Positions 22,279 through 32,690 of a DNA stretch of 64,000 nt are shown in pieces. The position numbers and the translations under genes were made by a program. How positions within the stretch are numbered: the first letter of the stretch is position 1; every line of letters starts with the position of its first letter. The notes beneath the pieces were generated by a model. The model was not told the origin of the DNA and ran no database searches. It was given only the letters and a program-made list of their open reading frames with translations. The stretch lies in the NCBI GenBank assembly GCA_963556255.1, contig OY744609.1:3617410-3681409 (forward strand), written 5' to 3'. The stretch is from Allolobophora icterica (taxonomy: Eukaryota > Annelida > Clitellata > Crassiclitellata > Lumbricidae).

Positions 22279-25200
22279 ATGGAGAAACTAAGTGCTGAAA
22301 GACAAGCAGATATTAAGAAGATGTCTACGGAAAGGCTAAAACAGCGTTTGTTGAAAGCCGGTTTTAAAGAAGAACAATTAGAAGGTATGTCACGTGGTGA
22401 CATGCTTCAGGAACTCGCCGAAGTCTGGGTGAAAGAAGAAGTCGAAGAAGAAGGTGCCGTTGGCGGTGCCGTAGAAAAGGCTATTGAAAAACCACCTGCG
22501 CCTATGTCTATGGAGATGTTGATGCAGTGGATGATGATGACGAGGCAAGAAGAGAAAGAAAGAGAGGAGAGACGAAGACAGGAAGAGAAAGAGCTGAGAC
22601 AAGAAGCAGAACGTGTAAGACAAGACGAATTGCGCTTGCAGAGAGAGAAAGAAGAGAAAGCAGAGCGTCTGCAGAGAGAGAAAGAAGAGAAAGCGGAACT
22701 TGCAAGGCAAGAAGAATTGCGCTTGCAGAGAGAGAAAGAAGAGAAAGCGGAACTTGCAAGGCAAGAAGAATTGCGCTTGCAGAGAGAGAAAGAAGAGAAA
22801 GCGGAACTAGCAAGGCAAGAAGAATTGCGTCTTCAGAGAGAGAGAGAAGATAAAGCAGAACAAGTGCGTAAGGCAGAACTTGAATTGCAAAAGAATCAGT
22901 TTGAGATTCAGTTAGAACAGTTGAAAAGAGATAGGGAAGATGCTGAAAGAAGAAGATTGGAGCAGATGATTGAAGTTGAAAAAGCTAGAAAAAGTGATGA
23001 AGAGGTACGTCAGCAACAGATTGAGGCAAAGAGAATACGTGAGGAAGAAAAAGAAAAAGCGCGAACGTTAGAATTAGAACGCGCAGAACAGATCAGACAG
23101 GAAGAACTCAAATTTCAGAAAGAAAGTTTGGAAAAGGCAGAGGCAGAAAGACAAGAACGTCTGAAACTGGAGAAATCAAAATTGACATTGAAAGAAACGC
23201 AAATGAGAGAAGAACGGGAAGCAGAAAGAAGGAAACAGCAAGAAAGTGAAACTTTGGTGTCAAAAATTAAGAAAATAGGTGATGCAATGAAGCATGTATT
23301 GCCTCAAATGCCAACTGATATGATGGAGGTGCCATTATATTTTGAAACAGTCGAGAACGCATTTCGTAGCTTTGCTGTGGAGAAGCCGTTTTGGGTTAAA
23401 TTATTACTACCATTGATGACGCCGAAAGCTCGAACTGTTCTGAATAGATTGTCATTCGATGATCTAGACAATTACGATAAAGTCAAGCAGCACTTATTAA
23501 AAGAATTTAAATTGACCTCGAGAGAATACAGAGCCAGATTTGTGGATGCTAAGAAGACGACAGAAGAGACTTATACGATGTTTACGGCAAGACTGAAGAA
23601 CTTGCTAAACTATTACGTGAGAAGTCGAAACGTGAACAGAGAGTATGATACGCTCTTTGATTTGCTGGTAGCGGATAAGCTGAAAGAATGTTTACCGCCA
23701 GGTCCACTACAGTTTGTATTGTCGAAGGAAGGAACTGACTGTCTCCAAGCTAGTGCAGTGGCAGACTTAGCAGACATTCATGTAAACAATCGAATTGGGT
23801 TTGCGATCCCAAATATAAACAGTTATCCTTCTCAACGTTCCGTAAACCAAAGCCAGAGTGGAAAGTGGAAAAGTAATCCAGGAACAGGGAATCAGTTCAA
23901 AGGTAAAGAAGTCAAGGCTAGTGTCCCTGTACCCAATGAGACCAGAGACGTGACGTTTGGTCGTCAGGGATTTAACAAATCGTCAGCGCCGTTTGCCAAG
24001 AGGGAAGGCAACACATCGTTTACGCAGTATAAGAGATATGAAGGAAATGAACAACGAGGTATTTCACAACCATACCATACAGTTGTGAAGCGTTGTCACA
24101 ACTGTGGTTCAGACAAACATTTGGTTAAATTTTGTCCAGTTCCAGTGGCAGCAGCTAGTTCTAGCAGAAATCAAGAACACACAAGGGTGAATTTGATTCA
24201 AGTGGTTAGTGATACAGATAATCAAACCGCAGGTCAAGAAAACCAAGAGACTGAAGTAAAGTCGGTAATGAAATGTGGTATTCAAAAAGAAATTCTATTG
24301 GATGCTGGAATTCAGAGAGAAGTCATAGGAAAAGATGACAATCGAATATTGAAGAAATCGTTCTTGCAATATGTCGAGGTTGAAATTCGTGCAGTAGACG
24401 GTAAAGAGCCAGTGAAAGTCAAAGCACTGAGTGACTCGGGTGCAGAAATTCCGGTGATTAGTGAAGAATTACTGGAAGGCATGAAGGTGGAACAAATTGG
24501 AAAAGTGAATTTGCAATGTGTGGCAGGAGATGCCATTCCTGCGAAGTTAGTAAAAGTCGATGTTAGACTGTGTGATAGTGACGTGGAAGAAGAGGGATTT
24601 CCGCGTAAAATCCAGTGTTCACTTACACCTTATGTCACCTTGATGTGTGCTAGTATTGCAAAGATGGGCAGTACAGAAAGATTCTTGTTGCATCCAGAGA
24701 TAATTGCCGAATTAAAAGCCGTACCACAGATGAAAGTCAAAACGATACAAGGAGATGTGAGTGTACGAGCAAATGTAATGACGAGAGCGCAGAGTCGGAA
24801 ACAGGAAATGGTAGATGTTGATGAGAAGAGTGAAAATGGAAGTTCAAGTGATGAGGAAAACGAAAGTAATGAGCAACGAGGCTTATCGCGAGATGGTGTA
24901 ATAGCAGAGATGAATGAGCAAGAGATGGCTGCATGCGAGAATGGCACATTAAATGAAACGGAAGAAGACAATGAATGTGATGTGGGGATAGGAGACTTGT
25001 ATAGAGATGAAGAAATGGATGAAGAACAAAAGGTGCAGATTGCCGATTCGAAGAAGTTCGAAGAGCAACAGAGTAAGGATGAATCGTTGAAGCCGTGGTG
25101 GAAGTTAGCACAAGAGAAAGAATCTGAATTCTGTGTGATCAACGGTTTATTGCATAAGAAATATCAGATATTAGATCAGACGATATATCAACTAGTGTTA

Positions 25201-27780
25201 CCAAAAGAGAGACGAATTAAAGTGATGGAATTGGCGCATGAATCGGTATTTGGAGGACATCTAGGAGAAGAGAAAACAAGAGAACGAATAAAGTTGTCCT
25301 TTGTATGGCCAAAGATGAGAAGAGACATTGTGAAATTTTGTAAGTCTTGTGAGAAGTGTCAATTAAAGGCAAGGAGTCTGGCGATGGATAGAGTGCCTAT
25401 CACTCCAGTCTCAAGAGAAGAGGTCGCCTTCAAGAGAATGACGATGGACCTCGTTGGCCCGATCGATCCAGTATCTGCTGCAGGTCACAAGTATTGTTTA
25501 TGCATTGTGGACTCGTGCACCAGATGGCCTACAATCTTCTTATTGAAATCGCTGACAGCGAAGGCTGTGTGTGAAGCGTTGATGGAACTGTTCATGAACG
25601 TTGGTGTGCCGTCCGTGATTACAAGTGACCAAGGAACGAACTTCACAGCCAGTTTGACAAGAGAATTTCTCAATTTAATGGGCTGTAGTCCAAGATTCGA
25701 CACACCAGGACACCCAGAGGCTGCTGGATTAGTAGAAAGATGGAATCAGACATTTAAAAAAATGATCCATCATGTGATAATAGACAACCCGAGGAAATGG
25801 CACAAGATAATTCCTTTCACAGTGTGGGCATTACGAGAAGTGCCGAATGCAACTACTGGAGTATCACCATGTATGCATGTCTATGGGAAAATTCCGAGAG
25901 GACCATTGACAATATTAAAAGAGAGTTGGACTAGAGAAATAAACTTACCACCTCATGTTGGAGTTAAACCAGAAAAGTATTTGAAAGAACTCAAAGAAAA
26001 TATGGAGAAAGCATTATTGTTTGCAGAATCTTACTCTCGAGAAAAGCAATTACAATACACGAATCAGTATAACAAGAGAGCAAAACACAAAGAATTTGAA
26101 GCTGGTGAGAAAGTCATTGTTTTGTATCCAACGTCAACAAACAAACTTATTTCTCGATGGCATGGTCCATGTACGATCATACATCGAAGATCAAAGTACT
26201 CTTATTTAGTCGATATGGGTGAAAATGGTCGAAAAATAATTCACGCCAACAAGATCAGAAAATATATTACTCGAGCATTAAGTTGTGGTCTAATCGTTGA
26301 AGAAGATGAAGATTTTGGTTCAGTGGTTGAATTACCAATGAGGAATGAGGTTCAAGATGACAAGAATTCACTTAACCTCGATCCTGAACAAATTAGCCAT
26401 TTGACAGTAACTCAGCAAGAACAGTTGTTGAAAGTTTTGAACAAATACTGTGACAGATTTTCAGAAAAACCCGGATTATGTACATTGGTTAAACATGAAA
26501 TTGAACTAAAGCCAGGATTTCGTGAAAAGGAATTTGCAGCATACCGAATTCCTTTGATTTATCGAGCAGAAGTGGAACGTCAGATCAAAGAAATGTTAAA
26601 AACAAACATTATTAAACCATCATCGAGCAGAATGGCAAGCCCTTTGGTTATTGTTAAAAAGAAAGACGGATCTTTAAGACTTGCCTGTGACTACAGATAC
26701 ATTAACTCATTCACAGTGGATTGTAAATATCCGATGCCGATTGTCAGAGACGTTTTGAACAAAGTTGGAAAGTCTAATGTAATTTCTATTTTGGACTGTC
26801 GAAGTGCTTATTGGACTTGTCCTGTAAAACAATCTGATCAATGGAAGACAGCTTTTGTAACACATAATGGACTGTATGAATTTACTCGTGTTCCTTTTGG
26901 AATGATAAATTCAGGCCGAACTTTTGTTAAGGCGATAAATTTAGTTTTACAGCCTATAAGTGACTTTGCAGAACCGTATGTTGATGACATTGCTGTGCAT
27001 TCTGACAGTTGGAAAGTTCACTTGCAGCATCTAGATGCATTTTTGATGCAAATGAGATTGCATAACGTTACTTTGAATTTGAAAAAATGCATATTTGGTA
27101 AGAGTGAGGTAAGGTTTATCGGTCATGTAGTTGGGTCTGGTAAGATAAAGATGAATCCAGACAGAATTGAAAGTTTGACTAATTTGAAGATCCCAGAAAC
27201 TAAGAAGCAAGTTAAGCAACTGCTTGGATTTTTTAATTATTACAGACAGTTTATTAAGGACTTTGCACAGATTGCGAGACCTTTATCTGATTTAACTAGT
27301 AAACGTGTTTCTGATAAGATTGATTGGACTGTTGAACATCAGCAAGCATTTGATTTACTTAAAGAGGCTGTGCGATCCAAAGTAGTGTTATATGTTTTTG
27401 AAGTGGGAAAACCATTCAATTTGTACTGCGATAGTAGTGACTTTGCAGTCGGTGCTGTTTTAACACAGATGGACGACAAGGGAATAGAACGCCCTGTGTC
27501 ATTTATCAGTCAGAAATTAACTGATACCCAGAAGAGATGGGCTACTGTGGAAAAGGAAGCCTATGCTATTGTTTGGGCTCTAAACAAGTTAAAAGAAATT
27601 ATAATTGGATCAAAAATTTTCATTTTTACTGATCACAATCCTCTTACATATTTGACTGAGTCAATGTCTAAGTCTGCTAAACTTGTGCGTTGGGCGTTAG
27701 CCTTACAAACTTTTGATGTTGAGGTGAAGTACAAGAAGGGCAGATTGAATATTATTGCTGATTGTTTGTCAAGGTTATAA
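22279..27780 (+). CDS. gag-pol: Gag-Pol polyprotein of a Gmr1-like retrotransposon (PR-IN-RT-RH order)
   Basis: 1,833 residues from ATG at 22279, the first ATG of the long frame, with E1 and E4 starting alike (ME.L...). Residues 1-50 form a SAP-like helical segment (MSTERLKQRLLKAG). Residues 95-330 are a Glu/Lys/Arg coiled coil with repeated LARQEELRLQREKEEKAE units. Residues 350-505 are capsid-like, and the part from about 414 resembles the SCAN fold. The zinc knuckle is C606-C609-H614-C619 and the protease motif is D719-SGAE. Integrase has an HHCC finger (H987, H994, C1024, C1027), a DD35E core (D1057, D1117, E1153) and a GPY/F-like region. RT has YVDD at 1567-1570 with VPFGM upstream. RNase H has D1718, E1760 and D1785. 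The product would assemble particles, copy the RNA and integrate the cDNA. Gag and Pol share one frame, so any Gag excess must come from processing. Every catalytic residue I checked is present. Confidence 0.95.
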   Translation: MEKLSAERQADIKKMSTERLKQRLLKAGFKEEQLEGMSRGDMLQELAEVWVKEEVEEEGAVGGAVEKAIEKPPAPMSMEMLMQWMMMTRQEEKEREERRRQEEKELRQEAERVRQDELRLQREKEEKAERLQREKEEKAELARQEELRLQREKEEKAELARQEELRLQREKEEKAELARQEELRLQREREDKAEQVRKAELELQKNQFEIQLEQLKRDREDAERRRLEQMIEVEKARKSDEEVRQQQIEAKRIREEEKEKARTLELERAEQIRQEELKFQKESLEKAEAERQERLKLEKSKLTLKETQMREEREAERRKQQESETLVSKIKKIGDAMKHVLPQMPTDMMEVPLYFETVENAFRSFAVEKPFWVKLLLPLMTPKARTVLNRLSFDDLDNYDKVKQHLLKEFKLTSREYRARFVDAKKTTEETYTMFTARLKNLLNYYVRSRNVNREYDTLFDLLVADKLKECLPPGPLQFVLSKEGTDCLQASAVADLADIHVNNRIGFAIPNINSYPSQRSVNQSQSGKWKSNPGTGNQFKGKEVKASVPVPNETRDVTFGRQGFNKSSAPFAKREGNTSFTQYKRYEGNEQRGISQPYHTVVKRCHNCGSDKHLVKFCPVPVAAASSSRNQEHTRVNLIQVVSDTDNQTAGQENQETEVKSVMKCGIQKEILLDAGIQREVIGKDDNRILKKSFLQYVEVEIRAVDGKEPVKVKALSDSGAEIPVISEELLEGMKVEQIGKVNLQCVAGDAIPAKLVKVDVRLCDSDVEEEGFPRKIQCSLTPYVTLMCASIAKMGSTERFLLHPEIIAELKAVPQMKVKTIQGDVSVRANVMTRAQSRKQEMVDVDEKSENGSSSDEENESNEQRGLSRDGVIAEMNEQEMAACENGTLNETEEDNECDVGIGDLYRDEEMDEEQKVQIADSKKFEEQQSKDESLKPWWKLAQEKESEFCVINGLLHKKYQILDQTIYQLVLPKERRIKVMELAHESVFGGHLGEEKTRERIKLSFVWPKMRRDIVKFCKSCEKCQLKARSLAMDRVPITPVSREEVAFKRMTMDLVGPIDPVSAAGHKYCLCIVDSCTRWPTIFLLKSLTAKAVCEALMELFMNVGVPSVITSDQGTNFTASLTREFLNLMGCSPRFDTPGHPEAAGLVERWNQTFKKMIHHVIIDNPRKWHKIIPFTVWALREVPNATTGVSPCMHVYGKIPRGPLTILKESWTREINLPPHVGVKPEKYLKELKENMEKALLFAESYSREKQLQYTNQYNKRAKHKEFEAGEKVIVLYPTSTNKLISRWHGPCTIIHRRSKYSYLVDMGENGRKIIHANKIRKYITRALSCGLIVEEDEDFGSVVELPMRNEVQDDKNSLNLDPEQISHLTVTQQEQLLKVLNKYCDRFSEKPGLCTLVKHEIELKPGFREKEFAAYRIPLIYRAEVERQIKEMLKTNIIKPSSSRMASPLVIVKKKDGSLRLACDYRYINSFTVDCKYPMPIVRDVLNKVGKSNVISILDCRSAYWTCPVKQSDQWKTAFVTHNGLYEFTRVPFGMINSGRTFVKAINLVLQPISDFAEPYVDDIAVHSDSWKVHLQHLDAFLMQMRLHNVTLNLKKCIFGKSEVRFIGHVVGSGKIKMNPDRIESLTNLKIPETKKQVKQLLGFFNYYRQFIKDFAQIARPLSDLTSKRVSDKIDWTVEHQQAFDLLKEAVRSKVVLYVFEVGKPFNLYCDSSDFAVGAVLTQMDDKGIERPVSFISQKLTDTQKRWATVEKEAYAIVWALNKLKEIIIGSKIFIFTDHNPLTYLTESMSKSAKLVRWALALQTFDVEVKYKKGRLNIIADCLSRL

Positions 27781-27879
27781 GTAATCGTAAGACTGTTCAT
27801 TAATTAGTTAGATATATATGTATGTTTCATGTATTTTGGTAATTTCGCAAATTTTGAAATTTAATTTGCTCAATTCCAG

Positions 27880-27893
27880 AAAAAGGAAGGAGG
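27880..27893 (+). other. Polypurine tract of E2
   Basis: AAAAAGGAAGGAGG lies three bases before the 3' LTR, the expected place for plus-strand DNA priming. Confidence 0.88.
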
Positions 27894-27896
27894 TAA

Positions 27897-28366
27897 TGTG
27901 AACTGTGTTTTGTGTACAGTCTTGCAGTGCGAGATATTAGCGTATATATATAGTGCGCTTACTTTAGTTTCACGTGTATATGTATATATGATAGATGTAT
28001 CACGTTCAGTTGTACTTAGTGAAGCGCGTGACCGGCTGATATCAGCAGGCGGCCGCGCTATGTCTATAATTAGATTTCTAGAGGCGCAGAAGACAGGGAA
28101 GGCGCGAAGAATTATGCTGACTAGAGAAGTTTGAATTCGAGTGTGTTCGCTGTAGTAGTGTGGCTGACTAGTTGAGTTGTAATCGAATTGAGTTCTGTCT
28201 GTTTGTTTTTTATTAAACGAAAAGATATTAAACTGTGTTGCTGATTAATTCAGGTTATACTTATACGTAGAATTAGTGTTCAAAAGGTGAACGTTAAATA
28301 GGCGTTAAGTACGAAGAGAACAAGGATTTAATCAGAAGGATTGTCAACGGAAGGATTGGGTTGACA
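27897..28366 (+). repeat. 3' LTR of E2
   Basis: 470 bp. I found no difference from the 5' LTR on reading. It is followed by the right target duplication GATGT (28367-28371). Confidence 0.95.
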
Positions 28367-28371
28367 GATGT

Positions 28372-28990
28372 TTAAAATATAACCTTTAATTTTCGAATGT
28401 TTAACAATTATTGTGGCTACTATAACATGTTGGCGTTGAAATTAAGTCACAAAGTTACTAACCAACTGTATGCAATGAATTAACACTAGATATTTGAGAA
28501 CAGAAGTGTTTTTAACAGTGGTTTTTCAGTGACATCTTGTTGCTGCCAAGGCCTTTGATATCGCCTTATATAGGCCTATAGATCCTTCATGGTACGAATT
28601 TTAAAATGTGTGTAGTTTCTGTTTAACGACGCTGTGTCATGACAATGACGATTAGCGTAGCCCCCTCCTTTTCTCCAAACTGCGGACTGGCACCATCCGA
28701 AAAGTGTCGAGTTAACTTTAAGACGGAACGCGGTTCTGAATACATAGCTTCTAGCTCCGCATGTGCCCTGGGGCCACCCCTGGCCTATTTCTTGCAAATC
28801 TTAAAACTGTCTTATATGAACGTGCTGGTGTCGGGAGCGCCTCTGAGTAGTTACCTTGAAGAGGCGCTATATAAATCTCCAAATGAATGAATGAATGAAT
28901 GAATCAAATTGAGCTTAATATAACAGAGATATTTAATGACATCTTGTGAATGTTAGAGTTGTTCGCGTAGACCTTACGTTACCAAATAAA
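28372..28990. repeat. R-family continuation and an L2-type tail
   Basis: 28372-28450 matches 17870-17955. GTTTAACGACGCTGTGTCATGACAA at about 28620 and GGACTGGCACCATCCGAAAAG at about 28685 are R-family motifs. 28830-28905 reads 'gggagcgcctctgagtagttaccttgaagaggcgctatataaat' plus (GAAT)n, an L2/CR1-type 3' tail. No gene is seen. Confidence 0.6.
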
Positions 28991-28991
28991 A

Positions 28992-29155
<164 letters not shown>

Positions 29156-29240
29156 TCGCTTTTGTTGGCACCTTTTGCACTGATAAAACCATCTGCGAAG
29201 ACTAGCCATTCCAGAACAATGCCCCCCTAATTTTTGAACT

Positions 29241-30030
<790 letters not shown>

Positions 30031-30039
30031 TTAAAACTA

Positions 30040-30116
30040 ATAATAATACAATGCCAACTCAAATTTGACACCTTTAAAACGGGTTCCAGTGAAGCTATAT
30101 AAGTTGAGCATCCAAC
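30040..30116 (+). repeat. GACACCTTTAAA...CTATATA module
   Basis: 'actcaaatttgacacctttaaaacgggttccag..aagctatataag' is one of the best-preserved forward copies. Close relatives occur near 33325, 37735, 40530 and 42030. Confidence 0.65.
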
Positions 30117-30130
30117 AATATTTCCAAGTT

Positions 30131-30338
30131 TTTTAGAAATTTCAGTGAAACCACCTTGACATGAAGCAGTTTCACAATCTGAATATGAAAGGATTTCTTG
30201 GTTTTCAAGTAGCGCGTTTGACTTCTGTTGTATTTCTGATTTCGGTGTCTCAAGGCTGTTCATGTTCATTGACACATCACCCGAAGTTGAAGAGCTTGAT
30301 GATGTGTCGAGAGGCCTCTTTCTTTTGGATTTTCCCAT
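30131..30338 (-). pseudogene. N-terminal stub of LINE ORF1 (inverted segment)
   Basis: The minus-strand ATG at 30338 begins MGKSKRKRPLD followed by Ser/Thr-rich sequence. The LINE-derived part is about 65 residues, and the open frame then runs on into the flanking target and tail module. The basic start and its position behind the promoter-like repeat suggest the start of an RNA-binding ORF1. I do not recognise the family, and it could be another small ORF. Confidence 0.45.
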
Positions 30339-30433
30339 TTCAGCAAAAATATTAAGTTCTTCAGTTTTATAAACAAGGCGGTACCTTTTGGACAGTTCGT
30401 GCGAGAGTTCGTATTTATATATTTATACCAATA

Positions 30434-30695
30434 CGACGCCAAAACAACGATGGGACGCCATCTTGCCACGTCACCTTCGTCGGTGATTAACGACAATCTT
30501 TTATAACTTTTATAACTTCGGCTGAATTTTACTTATAATCCAGTGCAGTATGTTATTTAGTATGACTCGCTGTTGTTCGATTATCCATAAGTTTGAACAA
30601 AAGTCGTCAAATATCTTGTCCTTTGGCTATATTTTGGCTATATTTACAAACTCACGACACCTAAACAACGATGAGACGCCATCTTGCCACGTCAT
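30434..30695 (-). promoter_or_regulatory. Tandem LINE 5' UTR units with a GATGGCG core
   Basis: On the minus strand TGACGTGGCAAGATGGCGTC is followed by 'ccatcgttgttttggcgtcg' (30474-30434), and the same wording recurs about 220 bases upstream (30695-30654). Two monomers of a promoter-like unit in front of an ORF resemble the monomer promoters of some LINEs. CAAGATGGC fits a YY1-type site. TATAAATATATAAAT follows at about 30410-30425. Confidence 0.55.
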
Positions 30696-31775
30696 GAGTT
30701 CAGAACATTTGCCCATAAGGACCATTCCACTTACACACGAACACACAGCTTTTTCCGTTCTCTTAACATCCCTTTTCAGGCACCATCGTTTCCTACAACT
30801 CCTCCTTGGCAGAATAATGACATTGAAGTCGATATCAGTCTCCATAAATCGCTGAGCAAGAGGAATGACAACCCTGAACTTCTCCGCCTTATCTCTTTAG
30901 AACACATGCACAAATATCACACATACACACATATATACACTGATGGTTCTAAAGCTGAAAACTTAGTCGCTGCTGCTTACACAATTCCTAAACTAAATTT
31001 TGATAAGCAAATCCGCCTTTGCAATAACTCTAGCATATATGCTGCAGAATTAACTGCTATTAAGGAGGTCTTTTCTTGGATATCGGAAAATGAAAATCAA
31101 GACCTTAGATGTTTTGCTGTTTTTTCTGACTCTTTAAGTGTTCTTACTTCTATTAAGAATTCTTTTTCAAAGTCCCGACCAACCCTATTACAAGAAACAA
31201 TACAATCTTTTAATAAAATTAAGATAAGCAAAGTACATTTGATTTGGATCCCAAGTCATGTAAACATATTAGGCAATGAAAGAGCTGATTCTTTAGCAAA
31301 ACAATCACTCAATATGCCTGTTATTAATTCAACAAATTATCTAGAATTACAAGAAGTCTTTTCAATTATAAAATCTCATGTTATTAATGAATGGCAGAGG
31401 AATTATGATGGTGACCCAAAGGGTCATCATTATAAGTATATATGTCCTGTGGTGGACACAAGCATCAAGTTTCTTGAACTTAATAGAAAGAAGGAGGTTC
31501 AAATTTCAAGATTAAGATTAGGGAAAGTAAATCTTAATGAAAGACTTTTCCTTATGAAGAAACATAAAAGTGGTCTTTGTAATTCGTGTAAAGTTACAGA
31601 AAATATAAATCATTTATTACTGAATTGTAAAAAAGAAAATATATCTAACATATTAAGAGATAAATGTAATTCGTATAAATTAGATTTTACCATAAAGACT
31701 TTGCTTGGTGTAGGATGTATGCAAAGTGAAGTTTTTAGGCTTATAAACCTTATTACTAAAGGAAAAATTATGTAA
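30684..31775 (+). pseudogene. LINE ORF2 C-terminal part: RNase H and C-terminal zinc-finger-like motif
   Basis: The open frame has 363 codons. The first few residues come from the inverted segment, so the ATG is fortuitous. The RNase H fold is marked by YTDGSK (Asp at about residue 91), AAELTAI (Glu), FSDSL (Asp) and WIPSHVNILGNERAD (His and Asp). Downstream are WQRNYDGDPKGHHYK, KEVQISRLRLG and CNSCKVTENINHLLLNC, the C-terminal Cys/His motif of RNase H-bearing LINEs. Endonuclease and RT are missing because of truncation. The surviving part has no stop or frameshift, so the insertion is fairly young. The homologous copy at 62985 is broken. Confidence 0.88.
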
Positions 31776-32550
31776 ATACTGTTGTATATAAAAGTTTATG
31801 TAAACAGATATTCCTTTATGTGTGGTATAGGTTAGGCCTGCCTTGTCTTTTCCCAAATGCTTCAACTATTTCTATAATATGGTTTTATTATATCATTTGA
31901 TTGCTGTGTCAAATTGAAGAGTAGAATAAGAATTTCATGTTATGGTTGTGGACATTGTGGGTTGTCCACAGTTGCGTGATTGTATTCAATAATTACTATA
32001 TAAACATTCGCCAGTGAATGAGAATCTGGTGTAATGGTTGCATGTGTGATAAATATGTGTGATAAATATAAAAAGACTTCTTGTTGCATGTGTGATAAAT
32101 ATAAATAATAATTTGAAGATTGAAGTGGTAGCTTGAGAATCTGTATTGAAATGGTAGTTCTCTTATTATCAAGTCTGTATCACATGTTAAAGAAATAATG
32201 TAATTTAGTTGTTACAAATTTACTTCTTTATTACTGTTTGGTTGTATTTTACTCTTGAAAATACATAAGTAGAATGGGAATCTCATGAATACGAAAATTA
32301 CTTGTCTTATAAACTTGTAATAAAACTTTTTTTTACTGCTCAAATAAATAGATTAAGAATACCATGTGCACTGAGAATGTTCATCAAGAATTTTTTTTGT
32401 ACATCTAAAATTTCATGTTTTATGATAATTGATGCAAAATATTGTTTAAAATGTCTTATTACAGTTCATGTGTAATTGACATTAGTAGCTGTATTATCTT
32501 ATGCTGTTTAGCAATGAACACTAATGACATTATAAATTCAGTTCTGAAAT
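31776..32550 (+). repeat. LINE family a 3' UTR
   Basis: AT-rich and non-coding, between the ORF2 stop and the shared tail. It differs from the family b UTR (6540 and 63405), so two LINE families here share only the last 120 or so bases. Confidence 0.7.
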
Positions 32551-32552
32551 TC

Positions 32553-32676
32553 TGACACCTTTAAATGGTGTCTTACAGATGTTATAACTTCATTTTACTG
32601 TACTGTGTATGATCTGAATTGTCGTCGACGGCCTTTGATGTCATAGGACGACGTTAAACTGTGGAATAATAATAAT
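32553..32676 (+). repeat. LINE tail shared with SINEs
   Basis: GACACCTTTAAATGGTGTC, then 'actataactt'-type spacer, then GTCGTCGACGGCC...CGACGTTAAACTGTGG and (AAT)n. The matching region of family b is 7019-7145. These are the two modules found throughout the window. Confidence 0.8.
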
Positions 32677-32690
32677 AATATTTCCAAGTT

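Larger units (their letters stand above)
21425..28366 (+). mobile_element. E2: complete Gmr1-like Ty3/gypsy retrotransposon
   Basis: A 6,942-bp element with two 470-bp LTRs that look identical by eye, a primer-binding site 4 nt after the 5' LTR, a repeat-rich leader, one uninterrupted 1,833-codon gag-pol frame, a polypurine tract directly before the 3' LTR, and GATGT target duplications. The domain order is Gag, protease, integrase, RT, RNase H. Integrase ahead of RT is the Ty1/copia-like order that defines the Gmr1 group within Ty3/gypsy. No env-like frame is present. Matching LTRs, intact catalytic motifs and an unbroken frame indicate a recent insertion that may still be able to move. It sits inside repeat R3. 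Confidence 0.95.
30131..32676 (+). mobile_element. I-like LINE with inverted 5' segment
   Basis: A 14-bp direct repeat AATATTTCCAAGTT (30117-30130 and 32677-32690) encloses the insertion. The left part, about 30131-30695, holds LINE head sequence on the minus strand (promoter-like units and a short ORF). The right part, about 30697-32676, is on the plus strand and carries the C-terminal half of ORF2, a long AT-rich 3' UTR, the shared tail modules (32553-32660) and a (AAT)n end. An inverted 5' segment next to a normal 3' segment inside one target duplication is the known product of twin priming. RNase H plus a TAA-type tail suggests the I group. Confidence 0.8.
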
